Positions 34,401 through 47,345 of a stretch of DNA of 64,000 nucleotides are shown piece after piece (the stretch's first letter is position 1; each line of letters begins with the position of its first letter). Position numbers and translations under genes: made by a program. The notes under the pieces were generated by a model that was not told where the DNA came from, made no database searches, and saw only the letters and a program-made list of their open reading frames with translations. Source of the DNA: Azolla caroliniana (lineage: Eukaryota; Polypodiophyta). Location of the stretch: positions 6,572,001 through 6,636,000 of the forward strand of contig JBHGNT010000020.1 of assembly GCA_043228905.1 (NCBI GenBank), in the 5' to 3' direction.

Positions 34401-35751
34401 TTTTGTTCATGTTTCCAACTTTTATAAGAAAAGGGGAATAGCGTGTTAAGATTATGTTTTGCAAGCAATGCCCTGCTCTTCAATGTACTTATATATGCAA
34501 TGCCATGGTTTTCTCTTGTTCAGTCGGGTCATCTGGCTCGGGGACCTCAACTATCGGCTAGCTCTATCACCCAGTGTAACGAGATCTCTGCTTGCGAGGG
34601 AAGACTGGGATGCACTCTTAGAAAAGGATCAGGTGAAGAAAATGTGTGCATATTTTAGATAGCTCAATAATCATTCTGTAGTAGATACCTGGAATTTTGT
34701 TTTATGCTTCGAAAGATACCTGTTTGGGCACAGTTTCCCTCTTTTGGTGGATAAAAGGATTTCTCGTGGTATCCCTTAGATTCCATTGCACAGATTCTAC
34801 CATATCATATATCAATAGAAAGTCCTTGAAGTGTATAGTTTATAATATGCGAGGTTCTATGTTGAATTTCTTAGAAGGTCCAAAAATGAGTCTGAATAGT
34901 TCAATATATGCTACCTCAAAAGCAGCCAGTATAATGTTATGTTCATAGTCTTAAAGCTGATGAGTACTGAATCCCCATGACACACTAATGATAACTTTGG
35001 AATTAATTCATTTGGATGTTGCAGCTCCAAATACAAAGGAAAGCCGGGCGAGTCTTCAGTGGATGGTATGAAGGCAAAATCTACTTTGCTCCCACATACA
35101 AGTATAGAGCTAATTCTGATAGCTATACGCTCGAGAAAGGCTCATCAAAGCTTGGGGAGAAGAAACGAACTCCCGCATGGTATATATATATATATATATA
35201 TGTAATAGACATATGATAAGAGATTTGTGCTTTTTCATGGGGGAAAGGAGGGGATATAGGGGGTGGGACATCAAACCATCATCATGCCCCTAACTTGTTG
35301 GGCATTGGTTATAAAAATAACTCTAGCTTTCAAAATGTACCAGAACACCCCCTTTATATCGTAGAGTGTATTGTACCGCATAGGGAGTATTTGGGTAAAA
35401 TAAGTCAGACAAGTTAGTGGTGTTTTTTCTTCGTCTTTTTGACAAAATTAAGCTTTTCAATACTTAATTTCTTAAGAATTTTAATTTTTTATTATAAATA
35501 CTGTTTTTTTTGTAACCTTATTATTGTTTGGTACATGTAGGTGTGATAGGATCCTTTGGTATGGAAGTGGTCTCAAGCAACTTGCTTATGTTCGGGCTGA
35601 AACAAAGTTTTCGGATCATCGGCCAGTGTATGCGGTGTTTTCAGCTGAAGTTGAGGTCTTAAGCCGGAAAAAGCTGAAAGATTTCCTCATGTTCAAATCA
35701 GCAAAAGTCCAAATTGAAGAGTTGTTACCTTCTTCTTGCGATGAACGGTGA
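31457..35751 (+). CDS. 5PTase: Type I inositol polyphosphate 5-phosphatase, ten exons
   Basis: Removes the 5-phosphate from inositol phosphates and, in some paralogues, phosphoinositides; these enzymes tune Ins(1,4,5)P3/Ca2+ and membrane signalling in plants. Exons: 31457-31495, 31638-1 i.e. 31637-31754, 32454-32531, 32865-32952, 33236-33343, 33449-33896, 34023-34216, 34524-34632, 35025-35179, 35541-35751; all introns are GT-AG and phases agree, giving 515 aa. The N-terminal [14 protein letters not shown] is typical of plant members. Catalytic domain about 109-490: VGTWNVGG (111-118), FQEVVPL with Glu147, [12 protein letters not shown] (312 on), signature WLGDLNYR (362-369), signature RTPAWCDRIL (442-451), SDHRPV (470-475). 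All key residues are present. It is shorter than the ~590-660 aa Arabidopsis members because the middle insert (about 175-235) is small. No signal peptide or membrane segment. Exact paralogue not resolved. Confidence 0.95.
31909..32190. repeat. Palindromic repeats in intron 2 of the 5-phosphatase
   Basis: Five related copies of a TTTCCYAYATRGGAAA-like palindrome: TTTCCCATATGGGAAA (31939-31954, perfect), TTTCCTACATGTGAAA (31975-31990), TTTCCTACATAGGAAA (32046-32061), GGAAACATATGGGAAAA (about 32140-32155) and TTTCCCACATGGAGAC (about 32164-32179). They lie only in intron 2 and are surrounded by further GGAAAT/AAGGAAA words. Confidence 0.75.
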
Positions 35752-35893
35752 TTTTAAATATCAAATTTCTTGCCTTATTTGTGAATCTCTCTTATATATA
35801 AATAGATAGATAAATTGAGAAAGATAGAGAGATAGAGAAAGTCAATTCAAGAAAATCACCAAATAATTTGTATTATGTTCTTTCTTTGTATAG

Positions 35894-35912
35894 GAAATCA
35901 CGGCGAGTTTAA
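35894..35912 (+). other. Possible alternative last exon of the 5-phosphatase
   Basis: A GT at 35748-35749 spans the Arg and stop codons of exon 10, and a pyrimidine-rich acceptor (TTCTTTCTTTGTATAG) ends at 35893. Splicing between them would skip the TGA and add five residues (KSRRV) before TAA 35910-35912. Either end is possible. Confidence 0.35.
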
Positions 35913-38900
35913 ACGGAGGGACAAATTCTGTCCTCTATTCCTCTCTCTCACACACATTTTTCTCTACTCCTTGTACATATATAAATGTCTCTTGAGAAGA
36001 TTTACAATGAAATTGGCAATTTGTGCAAAGGTATACCGACTAGTTCAATTAATATAATTTCTGGAGTACATCGAACTTTCATTATTACTTGATTCATGTT
36101 GTGTTATATGGTTTTTTTGGCAGCTACAATTTATACTAGGGAAAAGGAGAGTCAAGATAAGGGCATGCAATAACATCTGTCTTTATTTAGCCTAATAACA
36201 TGTATGACAGTTATTTTTTTTTAATATAAACAAATAGATAGATAGATTTGTTTCATAAAATAAATCTAACAAATTAAGTCTGCTTGTATATATATATATC
36301 GTCAGGTGAACTTGTGAGCGAAATATCATCGGGAGTTCGGTCTTTCAAAACCTGGATTCATTCGATTGTAAAGAGTTCCAAAGCTGTTGCAGCTATCGAC
36401 ATACATCAACTAACTATATAGAGATCCCATATCAAATATATCGATTCTTCAAGATTTTTTTATAGGGGGGATTGAAATAATATTGTACTTTGACTAATGT
36501 GAGATAACAAAGAAAAAAAAACTTATTTGCCCCAAAAGCTCTCAATCGTGAAACACTGTAAGAAAATGTACATTAAGTCTCAGCAAAATATGCTTCTGCT
36601 CAACAAGCCTTTTGACCCATGTAATCAATCCAGAAAATCGATTGTTATGTTAGTAAAGGGCACACACAGTGGAATGTTTTTCATTACATTTTTTCTATAT
36701 AATATAAGCTTACAATTTTGAAGATTTCTTTCCCCAACATTATAACAGTGACCATATGATTGTATTATAGGAGCATAATACTATAGTAAAATGACACCTT
36801 TTGTAATGATTGTCATAATATCTCCGTTCATTTGCGAGTGATAGATCTTACAATGAGAAGAGCTACGTTAAACCTTTATAAAGCTATGTGAGAAACTTTC
36901 CATCCTTTCTTTTTACATGTTTTCTTTCTAAAGGTCATTTTGCAAATTTCTACTGACAAAAGTAAAATAAGTTAGTATCAAAAGAGAAAGCGAATCCAAA
37001 GTGGTACAAAACATGCAGAAACTCTTGTGAAGGAAGAGATATGTATATATGTAATGCAAGTGTTTCCTCCCCTAAATAAAGAAGAGACCAACTTTTGCTC
37101 TGCAAATTAAATAGGGTGAGAGCTTTTCTTTCTTTACAACAGTTTCATACTAGGATTAATAAAGGTGTGTGTTAAAAGCAAATAGTAAAGAACACGATGC
37201 GGTAAAGTTCCGTTTACTGAGCAAACAAACGACAATGCTTTTCCTCATAAAGAGTACCATGAGGCATGGTGCTTTGCCAATCCTAGCACCAATGTGTATA
37301 TTTCTTTGCATAATATACAATCTTGTCCAAGGTAAAAAGAAAGAAACAACGAATCAAAGAAAAAGTTCCGTTACCTTTGCGGGACCTTATTGTTCACAAA
37401 AGAAGGTATAAAAAAAAGTAGGTAGCTCTCTTCCACTTAGAATCAGCTAAACTTTTCAAACTTGATCGTTAGAACTATTTTGATGTCAAAAAGGTTAGAG
37501 AAAAAAAATAGCCCTTCCACTAAGGAATCGGCCAAACTTTCGAACGTGATCATTTTAACTCGACAAATTAGAAAGCAACAAACCGTGATGCGCGGGCGAC
37601 ATTGAAGACCATTTGATTTACTTTCAAAGAAACCTAGGTAAAAATATGTGAATTTTATTCATGCTACTAACATGATGGTTGATATGTGAATTTATAAAGA
37701 TGAAAGGGAGGTAATGATAAAACAAACATTGTTGGAAGATTTGTCCAAGTCCTAATATTGACAAAACCAAGAGAGTGGAAAGGAGAGACAAATTTCGGTT
37801 TACTTATTTTCAAACAATGAAAACACGTGCTCGCCCAAATCTTAAATATGAACTCGTGGTTTTCCATGTACAATCTAGTTTTTATGAGGATGTTTTTCTT
37901 ATGTAGCGATTTATTGACATAAGCATATAAACCATTGTGTGTGCTTAAAATGAAAGGGTGCTTATATTATGTATGTGAGTTTCAGGACAATCTAGTTTTA
38001 TGTAGAGATGATACATGTACCAAAGTTTTATGAATATAAACAAATTTATGCGGATATCAAGTATTGTTGTGTTATCGAAGCGCGTAAACTATTGTTGCTA
38101 GTATTTCTTAACACGAACGAGTTTATATGTTTTGTCTTTAGCTTTTCATATCTCTTATACATTGCACATACGTTATACGGTACAACTCCGCATCGTATTT
38201 AGATGCTAATTATGATACCTCAAAATTCAACCAACTGCACACACAAAATCCCAAATTTCCAAATAAAATCCTATATGGGAAATCCAATGGGAAATGATTT
38301 GGAAAAAATGAATCCCATGTAGTTCATTACTACTTGTGGAAAAAAAAGAGGAAGAAGAAAAGAATAGATTTTGTTGAGTTAATGCTAAGAAATAATGGAG
38401 TGTAATGGTTGGTCTCAATGATGATGTTTTCTTGGACCCAACGGACAAAATCGACACAATGTGTATACAACAAGCAATGTTCACAAACATAACAAAAACA
38501 AGAAATCAATTTAAGGTAAAATAGATCAAATTACGCTAACAATTGTGTAAACTTGTTAAAAGATTATTGTGTGTGTGCGTGTGCACGCTAGACATTTGGG
38601 TTTGGGCCTTGAATTCAAAGTCCAAGGACAATATTTCATCGGAAAAGAAATCAATGCCTAGGTAGGGCCACATTAGTTGGCGTGTCATTATGCAACTTTT
38701 AACTCGTTGCTTGCTAAGTTTCCACTTTCTTACATAAAAATGTATGAAAACCAATGTGGAGTTTTCCCTGTTCGAAAAGCAACGAAGGGTGTGGTGTTTT
38801 GCACCACTCTGATGCGGTGCAACGATACGTATCCTTCCATTTTTATCATATAATTTCGTTGTCAATGTTCAAAACAATATTTCGGTATACTAAGATTATT

Positions 38901-39215
38901 AGCGGAATTTACCAAGGAGCACCATCCATTCTATGGAAATCCGATTTTAGTGATATCACTCTAATTGTTAGACTATACAGAAATGCCGCAATTGCGAGAT
39001 ACAAATCTGATTTCACGGGTGCAGCTATACTCATTGGAATTTTGATGAGAAAGTTTTCCCGTGTATGCAAGAAATCCGATTTTCATGTGATTGATGGGTC
39101 CATCCATGTGGGTGGTACTACTGAAATGGAATTTCTTGGAATGGTGTTTTGTTTTTTGGAATGGTGTTTTGTTTTTTCAAAGTGGTCATGGAATTGGTTG
39201 GAACCGAATGTGAGA
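35913..39215. other. Intergenic DNA downstream of the 5-phosphatase
   Basis: AT-rich, with the likely 3' untranslated region at its left edge. No domain recognised. TA runs near 36284-36299. A stretch near 38850-39210 is open on the plus strand, with a KSDF tripeptide-like motif repeated every 65-69 bp, but matches nothing I know. A 20-bp exact tandem duplication (GGAATGGTGTTTTGTTTTTT) lies at about 39139-39178. Confidence 0.55.
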
Positions 39216-39218
39216 ATA

Positions 39219-39245
39219 TGTGTGTGTGTGTGTGTGTGTGTGTGT

Positions 39246-39278
<33 letters not shown>
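39219..39278. repeat. Compound (GT)n(GA)n microsatellite
   Basis: A GT run (39219-39245) is followed directly by a GA run (39247-39278). Confidence 0.95.
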
Positions 39279-39282
<4 letters not shown>

Positions 39283-40240
39283 ATGTTAATAATGACTATT
39301 AGGATTCAGAAGCTGAATTAAAATAAATAAGATAGCTTCTGAAAAGGATAATAATGGAAATGGTAGCAATTGCGTGTGGAATTTTGTTTGTTCTGGAGGA
39401 ATATGATTGTTGTTATATTTAGTGGTAGTTTGATGATGAAAAAAGATACAATTATGTTATTATTTAATTGTGCATGCAGTAAGTATGTAATGTTTTATAA
39501 GTTTGATTGATATCCAATCTAATGAATGAAATGTAAGTAATCGTGTTGGTTGTGTGTGTAACGGTTTGATTGTTGCACCGATATAAAACAAAAAACAAAA
39601 AACAAAAAAGCAAAAAGAATGCCTTGTGCTCGTTTCTTTCTACTAAATCCAGCAGCATCATCATTATTAAGTATTGTTATTTTTATGAATGCCTAGTAGC
39701 TATGTACTACATATCGTTTACAAGAAAAACCTACTACAGATTGTAAAACTCAGGAAACAAAATCCCCATTAGATCTTTTAAATAAAATACAAAATAATGA
39801 AAAATAACAAACGAGTGCTAAATATATAAAAAAAATATATATATATATAATAAGAATGACAAATAACAAAAAAATATGTAAATAAAATTGACTTTTCAGT
39901 CAGTAGTATTACAAAAATTATTATTATTATATTATTAGGTGAGACAAATAAGATGATTTTATTATTATAATTTTTATTTTTATTTTTATTTTTATGAGAG
40001 GGAAAATCATAAACCCAGATACATACATCAACAAAAGGAAAACAAAAAAGAAACAAAGAATATTATTAAAAGAAGAAGGAGAAGGGAGAAGAAGGAAGCA
40101 CAGTTTCATAATAATACATACAAATAGTCTTTCCCTGTTTCTGTGTGTACGTGTGTGTGTGTTAATGAGAGGGAATACATTGGATAACACCCAAAACAGA
40201 AACAGGGAATACATACAAATCCAAAGTGCCAAAAACGAAG
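39279..40240. other. Intergenic DNA, very AT-rich
   Basis: Nothing coding recognised. It holds short homopolymer and TTTTA/TTAT runs (39905-39995) and an ACAAAAAAC repeat (39587-39607). Confidence 0.6.
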
Positions 40241-40242
40241 GC

Positions 40243-40627
40243 ACCCCCCCCCCCCAAGCAGTCAGTGAGAGAGAGAGAGAGAGAGAGATCCGGATAATGA
40301 TGAGGAGGGAGGGGGCCTCGAAGCAATGGGACAAAAAAAGAAAGAAAATAAGAACAAAGATATCATCCATCATTCATTATAATTATATGTGTTTGTGTTT
40401 ATGTTTTGTGTGTGTCTGTGTGTAAAACCCTTCTTCTTCTTCTTCTTCTTCTTTTTGGTTTTCTGTGCCCAACCAAAACATATTGGTAGTCCAAACTTCA
40501 AGCACATATGTAATGAATGTAATGAGGTTTTGTGTATGTAATGTAATGAATGCAATATTGCATGGATGTATTGCATTACATACATATACTTACATTATAC
40601 AAACATACATATGTACAAAACAAGCTT

Positions 40628-40673
<46 letters not shown>

Positions 40674-40720
40674 GAATGAATGAATGAATGAATGAATGAA
40701 TGAGAGAGTGAGTGAGAGTG
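40243..40720. repeat. Cluster of microsatellites
   Basis: Poly-C (about 40245-40254), GA run (40267-40287), TTC run (40432-40453), CT run (about 40628-40670) and GAAT tetranucleotide run (40673-40703). Long open frames across it come from the lack of stops in such repeats. Confidence 0.92.
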
Positions 40721-41678
40721 AATGAATGAATGAAATGATGATGACCTTACTTCACTGCCCCCTCCTATTTCACATTCTTTTTGTCCAAAGACCCATGCCC
40801 CCACCCAAAGTAAAAAGAACAAAAACAAAAACATGTACACGGTGCACACTTCTTCTTTTTTATCTTACAATGTTTATCATAACATGAATAGTAATAAGTT
40901 ATAACATAGCGGAAACTTTGACTTAGAGAGCTATGGGTGGGTACATCATGCTGTTATCTGGAAAACTGAAAAGCCCTTCCCAAGTTTTCATGAAATATAT
41001 GTAATCGACTGACTGTAGTATATGTATGTAGTGGAACCTTTGAGTAGGGTGGTATTGTGCTATTAGTGACATGTCTTCTTGTCAACTAATTGAGGATGTT
41101 AGCAGTCCCTTGAAGTGTGTGACAACAGGTCAAATAATGTCCATATAGGGGGCTTTGTGTCTTAGTATTTGAGGAGTACCACTTCACGTTGGGTAGTAGG
41201 AGTGTGTTCCATTGTGGTCTCTATAGGCATGAAGTGGTGCTCGTCGTCGGGAATAACATATAGTTGCGCTTGAGGTAGTCTCATTGGGCATTCAACTTAT
41301 ATGACAGACTCAAAGGCACAACTACATTGGCCAGGGTCAGATAGAGTCAAATATTATTCTTGTGAATATGAAAAAAGATGCTAGAGCCAACATTCAACTC
41401 CCCTACCCCTTATCCAAACATATTTGACATCATCGGTACTTAACTATAAATTTAGGATATTGAATGGGAATTACAAGCGGCTTATTTACCATCATAAAAT
41501 GAAAGTTACGAGTGGCATAAGCACTGACTTTCATTTGATATTAATAAATGCCAAACCGGTATAATTTAGAGAGAGCGGATGCACCATTACTTCATGCAAA
41601 GAACATTGATTAATGTAGGAGCACATTGTCTCCCTACTATTAAGGCTTTCCAAACTAGGATTTCAAAAACAATAGATG
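40721..41678. other. Intergenic DNA
   Basis: No gene recognised. A 10-bp inverted repeat (AAATGAAAGT and ACTTTCATTT) flanks about 20 bp near 41500-41540. Confidence 0.55.
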
Positions 41679-41840
41679 TGAAACTTTATGAAATAATATT
41701 TATTGATCTTAAAATTCTTGAAACAATATGTATCAACTAAAAACTTCTTGAAAGGGTATGTATCAACCAAAAACTTCTTGAAAGGATATGTATCAATCCA
41801 AAATTCATTGAAATGATACATATTGATATAAAACTTCTTT
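41679..41840. repeat. 30-bp tandem repeat
   Basis: About five copies of a ~30-bp unit around AAAACTTCTTGAAAGGATAT and GTATCAACC. The central copies are near-identical and the outer ones diverged. Confidence 0.85.
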
Positions 41841-43560
41841 TTCTTGAAATGACTGATTGAGAAATGCTATCAACATTAGTGTTAGCCATTTCAAGCTTTA
41901 TTATGTCAAGAGATAAAGTACGGAAACTTATTGTCGGGGGTGTTTGTAAATCCTAAATGTTTGCTAGTCAATATTGCCTCTCATATTTTGGCAAACAAAA
42001 TTCTAAACTAAAGGAAGAAACAAAAAAGGAATAAAAATAAAGCACATCATGATCTGATTGTTATTGATACTCATTGGTCATTGTTAACTCTTTTGCTAGT
42101 ACATCTTATCTTATTGCGTTGTAAAGGTTAACACATCTCAACATTTCCAAACAAGAGTATGTTGCATCACTCTCCATGCTTTCAAAATTTTGAGATATCT
42201 TTAGCTTCAAATTTGTGATAATCATTAATGATGACTATCATCTTTGTGGCTAACAATTGACCTCTATGTCTTCATACATTTGATACCTTGCAGTTTCTAG
42301 GCAATATATATTGTGAGTCGTGACCATCCAAGTATATTCTTGTTAATCATTGCCATGTGTTAAGCTAGTGTGCACGGTTCAATTCAAACAAAACCATTAT
42401 CCAACATCTATGTTGGAGTATGATATTTGAATATATATATCGTGGATGTGTAATGCCTAAAATGAAGCACTATGTGTAATTAAGAAATAAACCAAAATGA
42501 CTTTGATCTACGATCAATCCAATGCATTTTGTCTCCATAAATACATATACAAGAAATCTTGTACTCATGATTTTGCATGAAGTAAGTCCTCATGCACACT
42601 CACCAAAAGAGTAAGGCCATGCATTAGAAATGTTGCTTGAAAATTGCAATAGAAGGCCAAATCTTGTCATTCATCGGGAATCTTGTGTGAATTGGAATTT
42701 GTCAACACTATTATTTGAATGACATGATGTCAATAATTACATTATGTATAATTAAAAACATAAAAACCTTCTTTGTTGATGACTTAACTTTGGATTGTGG
42801 AAACTTTCTTAAGAGCAAAAGACTATGTTCCATGATTTCAAATTAAAATTAAATCCCAAACACTAATTTAATCAGCCAAGACTTGCAATTATACACTTTT
42901 GTAAAGTTTAAACTTCTTACGGTTTTTAATATGTAAAGTGAGCGTTTTGAAGGTATGTGCAATATAGTTTACATGATGCACGATGACAAGGTCGACAACC
43001 CTCTCATATGACTTTACATACAACGGCTTTCACATTTTTCTCTAACATGTAATGCGGTGTTGAATTCCGATATAAACACATTCCTCGGAGATACGAAGTT
43101 GTCCTACCACGATTGTAAATAATGATTCAAGACGATCTAGATGTCTAAGATGATTTCTAAGAGGTGAGGATGAAAATCATTAATTTTCAAGAATTGGAGT
43201 TATTGATAGAACCTTCAACTATCATGCATGTGAGATGAACTTATTTATGCATGATTGGATACCATAAAAAACAAGTGTACAAGACTAATGGAGATGACTA
43301 AATCCAAATGTGTGTAGTCGTTGCATATGAGCAAAAACTCTATTTGGAAGGTCAACAAGTTAACTATCCTTCACATGATGTGTCTTGTGGTGACAATTGT
43401 GATCACAAACTTCGCATTGTAGGTCCAAGACCCAATGGGGACAGTACCATGCGTATGGCATTTATGTTCAAATAGTTTGCTCAAGTGGTGAAGGATAAAT
43501 ATAATTGCTCCATCATTGGAATGATGAAAACCAAATGTTCAAGAATGAACCTACAACCAT
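41841..43560. other. Intergenic DNA
   Basis: AT-rich, no coding signal recognised. A TATA-like CCATAAATACATATAC near 42536 precedes sequence that could be an old LTR, but no partner or primer site is visible. Confidence 0.5.
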
Positions 43561-43564
43561 AATG

Positions 43565-43847
43565 TTATAGAAACTACACACTTTAGAATTATAATATGTG
43601 GGTGAATCCGTAGTGTCATCACTAAGGCAATGTTGACATGATACCAGGCTATAACCCAAACACCTTTAGATCTAGAATGTGTTGAATCAATTGTTCGAGA
43701 GTGATTGAATTTACAACCGTAAGGTTATGAACGATGCATGTACTATAGAATTGTGTTAATTGATAGTGCGATGACTCGACATGATATCTACAAGCCACAC
43801 ACTTTAGAATTGGAATGACTTGAACTGCAACAATGAGGATATATAGA

Positions 43848-43889
<42 letters not shown>

Positions 43890-43985
43890 TAGAATTGTGC
43901 TAAGCGCGCGAACCAATAATGTGACAACCAAGGGAGGCAGTGCCGGCATGATATCGATAACCCACACACGCGTTAGAATGGGTAA
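43565..43985. repeat. Diverged repeats around ACATGATATC and CACACACTTTAGAAT
   Basis: The pair of motifs CATGATA(T/C)C and C(A/C)CAC.C.TTTAGAAT recurs near 43575 (second motif only), 43640-43675, 43780-43812 and 43950-43978, with surrounding text also partly alike (CAACC(A/G)TAAGGTTATG). It looks like an old tandem repeat with a unit near 130-170 bp, later split by a CA run. Confidence 0.5.
43849..43886. repeat. (CA)n microsatellite
   Basis: About 19 CA units with no interruption. Confidence 0.95.
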
Positions 43986-44005
43986 GAAGCGGTAGAGAAC
44001 CTATA

Positions 44006-44442
44006 AAGGTAGGTGGAATACAAAGGCAGTTTTTTTTAGAGCCTATGAATCATGATGTGTGTGTGAGACCTATGACTCATACATATACATAGTAGGGGGG
44101 AAAGAAATGTTTATTCACACATATATGTATGTACATAGGATAGGGTGTGAGTGTCGGAGTCTTGGAAGTAGGGTCGCCAACAGTTTTTACGTTGATTTTT
44201 GCTTTTTGTTTTGTGTGTGTGTGTGTGCACTTATTAATAAAGCACTTCCTTCCGCCTATTGCCCTTGCCCTTGCCCTTGCTCAGGCGCAGCAGCAGCAGC
44301 CAGTTTTTGGTGTTCTTGTGTGATGGATCCATCCCATCCAGTTGGACACCATTTTCATTTATTGTTGGGCACCAAATGGGGCCTGCTCGCTCTTTGCCAT
44401 AATCCCCACTTCAAGACCACCCAATCAGTGGCCGTCATCATT

Positions 44443-44488
<46 letters not shown>

Positions 44489-46645
44489 CATCACCCCCTC
44501 ATAATTTGTATACATACATAACATTGTTTTGTTTAAAGACGAAGCAGGTTGCCTTTGGACACTTCTCTTGGGAGGGTATTTGTCCACCTCTTCTTTCGTA
44601 CCTTCCTTCTTTTCTCTTTGAGTTCAAACTTATGGAATCGATGCCTCTCGTCTCAGAGGCATCTCGTTGTTGCATACGTTGTCTCCTTGACTTAAAAGTT
44701 ATTGAACCGAGTATTAAGGACATTGAAAGGCATATTCATGAGTTCCCTAGCGTCCCACCGTATCATGTCAAATGACATCTAACCTTTTGATGCATATGCC
44801 ATCTAACCTTAATAAATACCATCTTCATGTAGTGTGTGCTTAAAATGCCTGGGTCAATGAGAATGTTCAAACAATTCTTTACTCTACTTCCACAATGAGT
44901 TGCTAAGCAAGATGAATATCTTAATGCTTAGTGTGAGCCTAGCGAGGTTGTAGAGAAGACGCTAATTGTGCGGATTTCGACATTTAACAACTTAACATCA
45001 TATGTGAACAAGATGTCCACACCTCTAAGGTGTGTGTGTTTAAGTACTAGTATTGATGAAGGATCTTAGCCCTCATAAATCTAATGGTACAATCCATGTA
45101 TTTATTAATTTTGAGACATTAAGATTTTGCCTACGCTGCATTGTATGCAAATGTTGAGACCATTGGTGATGCGAATCTATCTTTGGAGGGAGAAGTGGTG
45201 AATGAGAAAGGTGGATGAGAAGGTTTGGCTCCAATGCTTTCAAAGGTTTGTTGTGCAAGGAGCTCTTATTTGAGAATGAACCAGTTTCTAATTAGACATT
45301 GTGAGATTAGGAGCATCATGGTTGGCCAATCTTTAAATTGTTATATGGCACCATACTTCATAATTTGAAAAGTTAGATGACTTTCAAAAAGTACATGGAT
45401 TCATCCTTGGCTTGTTTTAAGATGATCAAATGAAGATCGATGGTTTGTGTTTAAGATTATGAAATGATGGCTTCGTCATAAATAACATGGGAGTCAACTC
45501 AACGTAAAGGGATGCTCATTAGTTGGGGTGGCAACAAATGTTATTCTATGCTAAGGTTAGATTCATCAAATAAGATCTTATTTTTTCTTGGTATGTATGG
45601 TTTATTATGTTGGTAGGTTGGAGGGGTATTTGAGAAAATGAAAGGGTTTAGTTTCTGTGGGTAAGGTTTTGATAATTTCTAAATATAGGTTCTTAAGTAT
45701 ATATATCCATCTAATGATGTGTAAGAATATTAATATATATGAGTCAGTGTGGGAGTAGGTGATGTGGTAGGTGACGTGATCAATTGATGTTAGCTAACAT
45801 TGCCTCCTAATGTGGCGGGTTTGACTCTCGTCGTTCAAAAATTGATATTTTGCTTGTAACTATTTGCTCAGTGGTTGGAATTGTATTTCGAAAATCCCAT
45901 CATAATCCTCATAATGAATCCGTCATTTTGGGGACTGAGACATTTTGAACATTATCCCAAAATTCGCATTTCATCTAATTTGCCCAAATTCAAGTATCTT
46001 CGTCACCTTTGTCATAATGTGGCATGCCCGAAACTAGAAAATAGGGATAAAGGGCAAAAAGGGGGTGTAAGAATCTTAATTAATGTTAAGCAAAATTAAA
46101 GAGGAAAATAATGAACAAAGAGCGCCAATCCACCCAACCACCCCTTATTGAAGGTGAGAGAAGAATCCGAAGTTACGAGCATAACCGTAACCATAATTGT
46201 GGGCTAATTTGTAAGGATGAAGGGTGAGGAGGTAACTTTAGATGGTTTCATCACCTAGCTACTTTTTATAAAAAAAGCAACCAAGTGTGAAACACATACA
46301 AAGGCCTAGGGTTTGAGCCTATATAAGAAGGCTAGCTACATTCATGAAGGGCATGGGCATCTCTTTTCTTTGTTGTTTTGAGATAGAAGTTACTCTAATA
46401 GTGTGGCAAAGCTCTAGCTTCATACATGTGTGCCTCCTTCAAACCCAAAGTACGATCCACGTCTATACACGGTGTTATGGACACCTGTGGGGGACTTGGA
46501 TCTGATGTTCACTTTCGCTAGGGGATGGTTGGGTGGACTAGTGCCCTTTCTTCTTTATTTTTTAATTTTGATTAACATTAATAAAGATTCTTACAAGGGG
46601 CTAGCGTAAAAAAGTAAATATATATTAGAAACAGTAAATCATAAA
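44006..46645. other. Intergenic DNA with (GA)20 run
   Basis: It contains an AG run (44447-44486) and a GT run (44215-44226). A 238-codon open frame at 44059-44775 runs through both and has no known motif; I treat it as chance. A tRNA-like box B (GGGTTTGACTCTCG, about 45817) suggests a decayed SINE. CCTATATAAGAAGG (about 46318) with downstream sequence resembles an LTR promoter. No other gene evidence. Confidence 0.5.
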
Positions 46646-46647
46646 AA

Positions 46648-46735
46648 GTAAATGGCCTAGCAGTTAAAGCCATCGATTACATATTAGGGGTGTAGAGTTC
46701 TAGCATATTCCTAGGAGGATTCAATGGCCCATTAT
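46648..46735 (+). mobile_element. Weak tRNA-derived SINE head
   Basis: A box-A-like TGGCCTAGCAGTTAAAGC (46653-46670) and a box-B-like AGTTCTAGCAT (about 46697) are 42 bp apart. No tail or target duplication is clear. Confidence 0.28.
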
Positions 46736-46799
46736 GCATGATCAATCACATTGGTAACGTGTGACTTGGGGCGTTCCTCACTAATCATTCCTCTCCAAC

Positions 46800-47345
46800 C
46801 TTCCTTGCAACATTCTTTCCCTAAGAAATGTTATTATTGCTCCAATTGCTCCTTACCTCCTCTCCATGAATTTCTGGTGCAATCGCTCCACACTGCCTCT
46901 CCATGCTTCCTTGTTGCAATTGCTCCACATTGCCTCTACATTATAACATTATGTTGCAATCGCTCCTTACCACCACTATTCGCTCTACCGTTGCAATCAA
47001 TCAGTACCGTCTCTCTCTGTATCGTCACCGCGATCACTCATTCCTACATTTAAAGGTATTGTTGGCACCTATAGTCATCAACACCTCTACCCGTATTTCC
47101 GCCTCCAATATTGTTGCTGCACTCGATTACTTACCGTCACTGTTTGTTCCGTCGTTGCAATAAATCACTCACTTATCATCACTAATCATTCCATCAATGC
47201 AAACTTTCACTTACCGTCACCGTTTGCTCTGTCGCTGCGATCATTGCTAAGATCTCTCATTCCTGCCTCTATAAGTATTGTTGTTGCCTATAGTCATCAC
47301 CGTCACTACCCATATTTCCGCCGTTGCAATCACTTCTTACAATTA
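46800..47345. repeat. Degenerate GTTGCAATCGCTCC repeats and a ~200-bp duplication
   Basis: Short words of the type GTTGCAAT(C/T)GCTCC recur across 46840-47000. Two longer related blocks follow, 47027-47165 and 47234-47341, sharing TCTCATTCCT.C, GCCTATAGTCATCA and CCCATATTTCCGCC. Confidence 0.65.

Noticed and set aside
39994-40683. Frames of 70-148 codons on both strands
   Set aside because: Microsatellite-derived, low complexity.
44059-44775. 238-codon open frame
   Set aside because: Runs through GT and AG microsatellites and low-complexity sequence; no motif or splice support.
46751-47163. Two overlapping open frames of 86-100 codons
   Set aside because: They follow the degenerate GTTGCAATCGCTCC repeats and have no protein motif.
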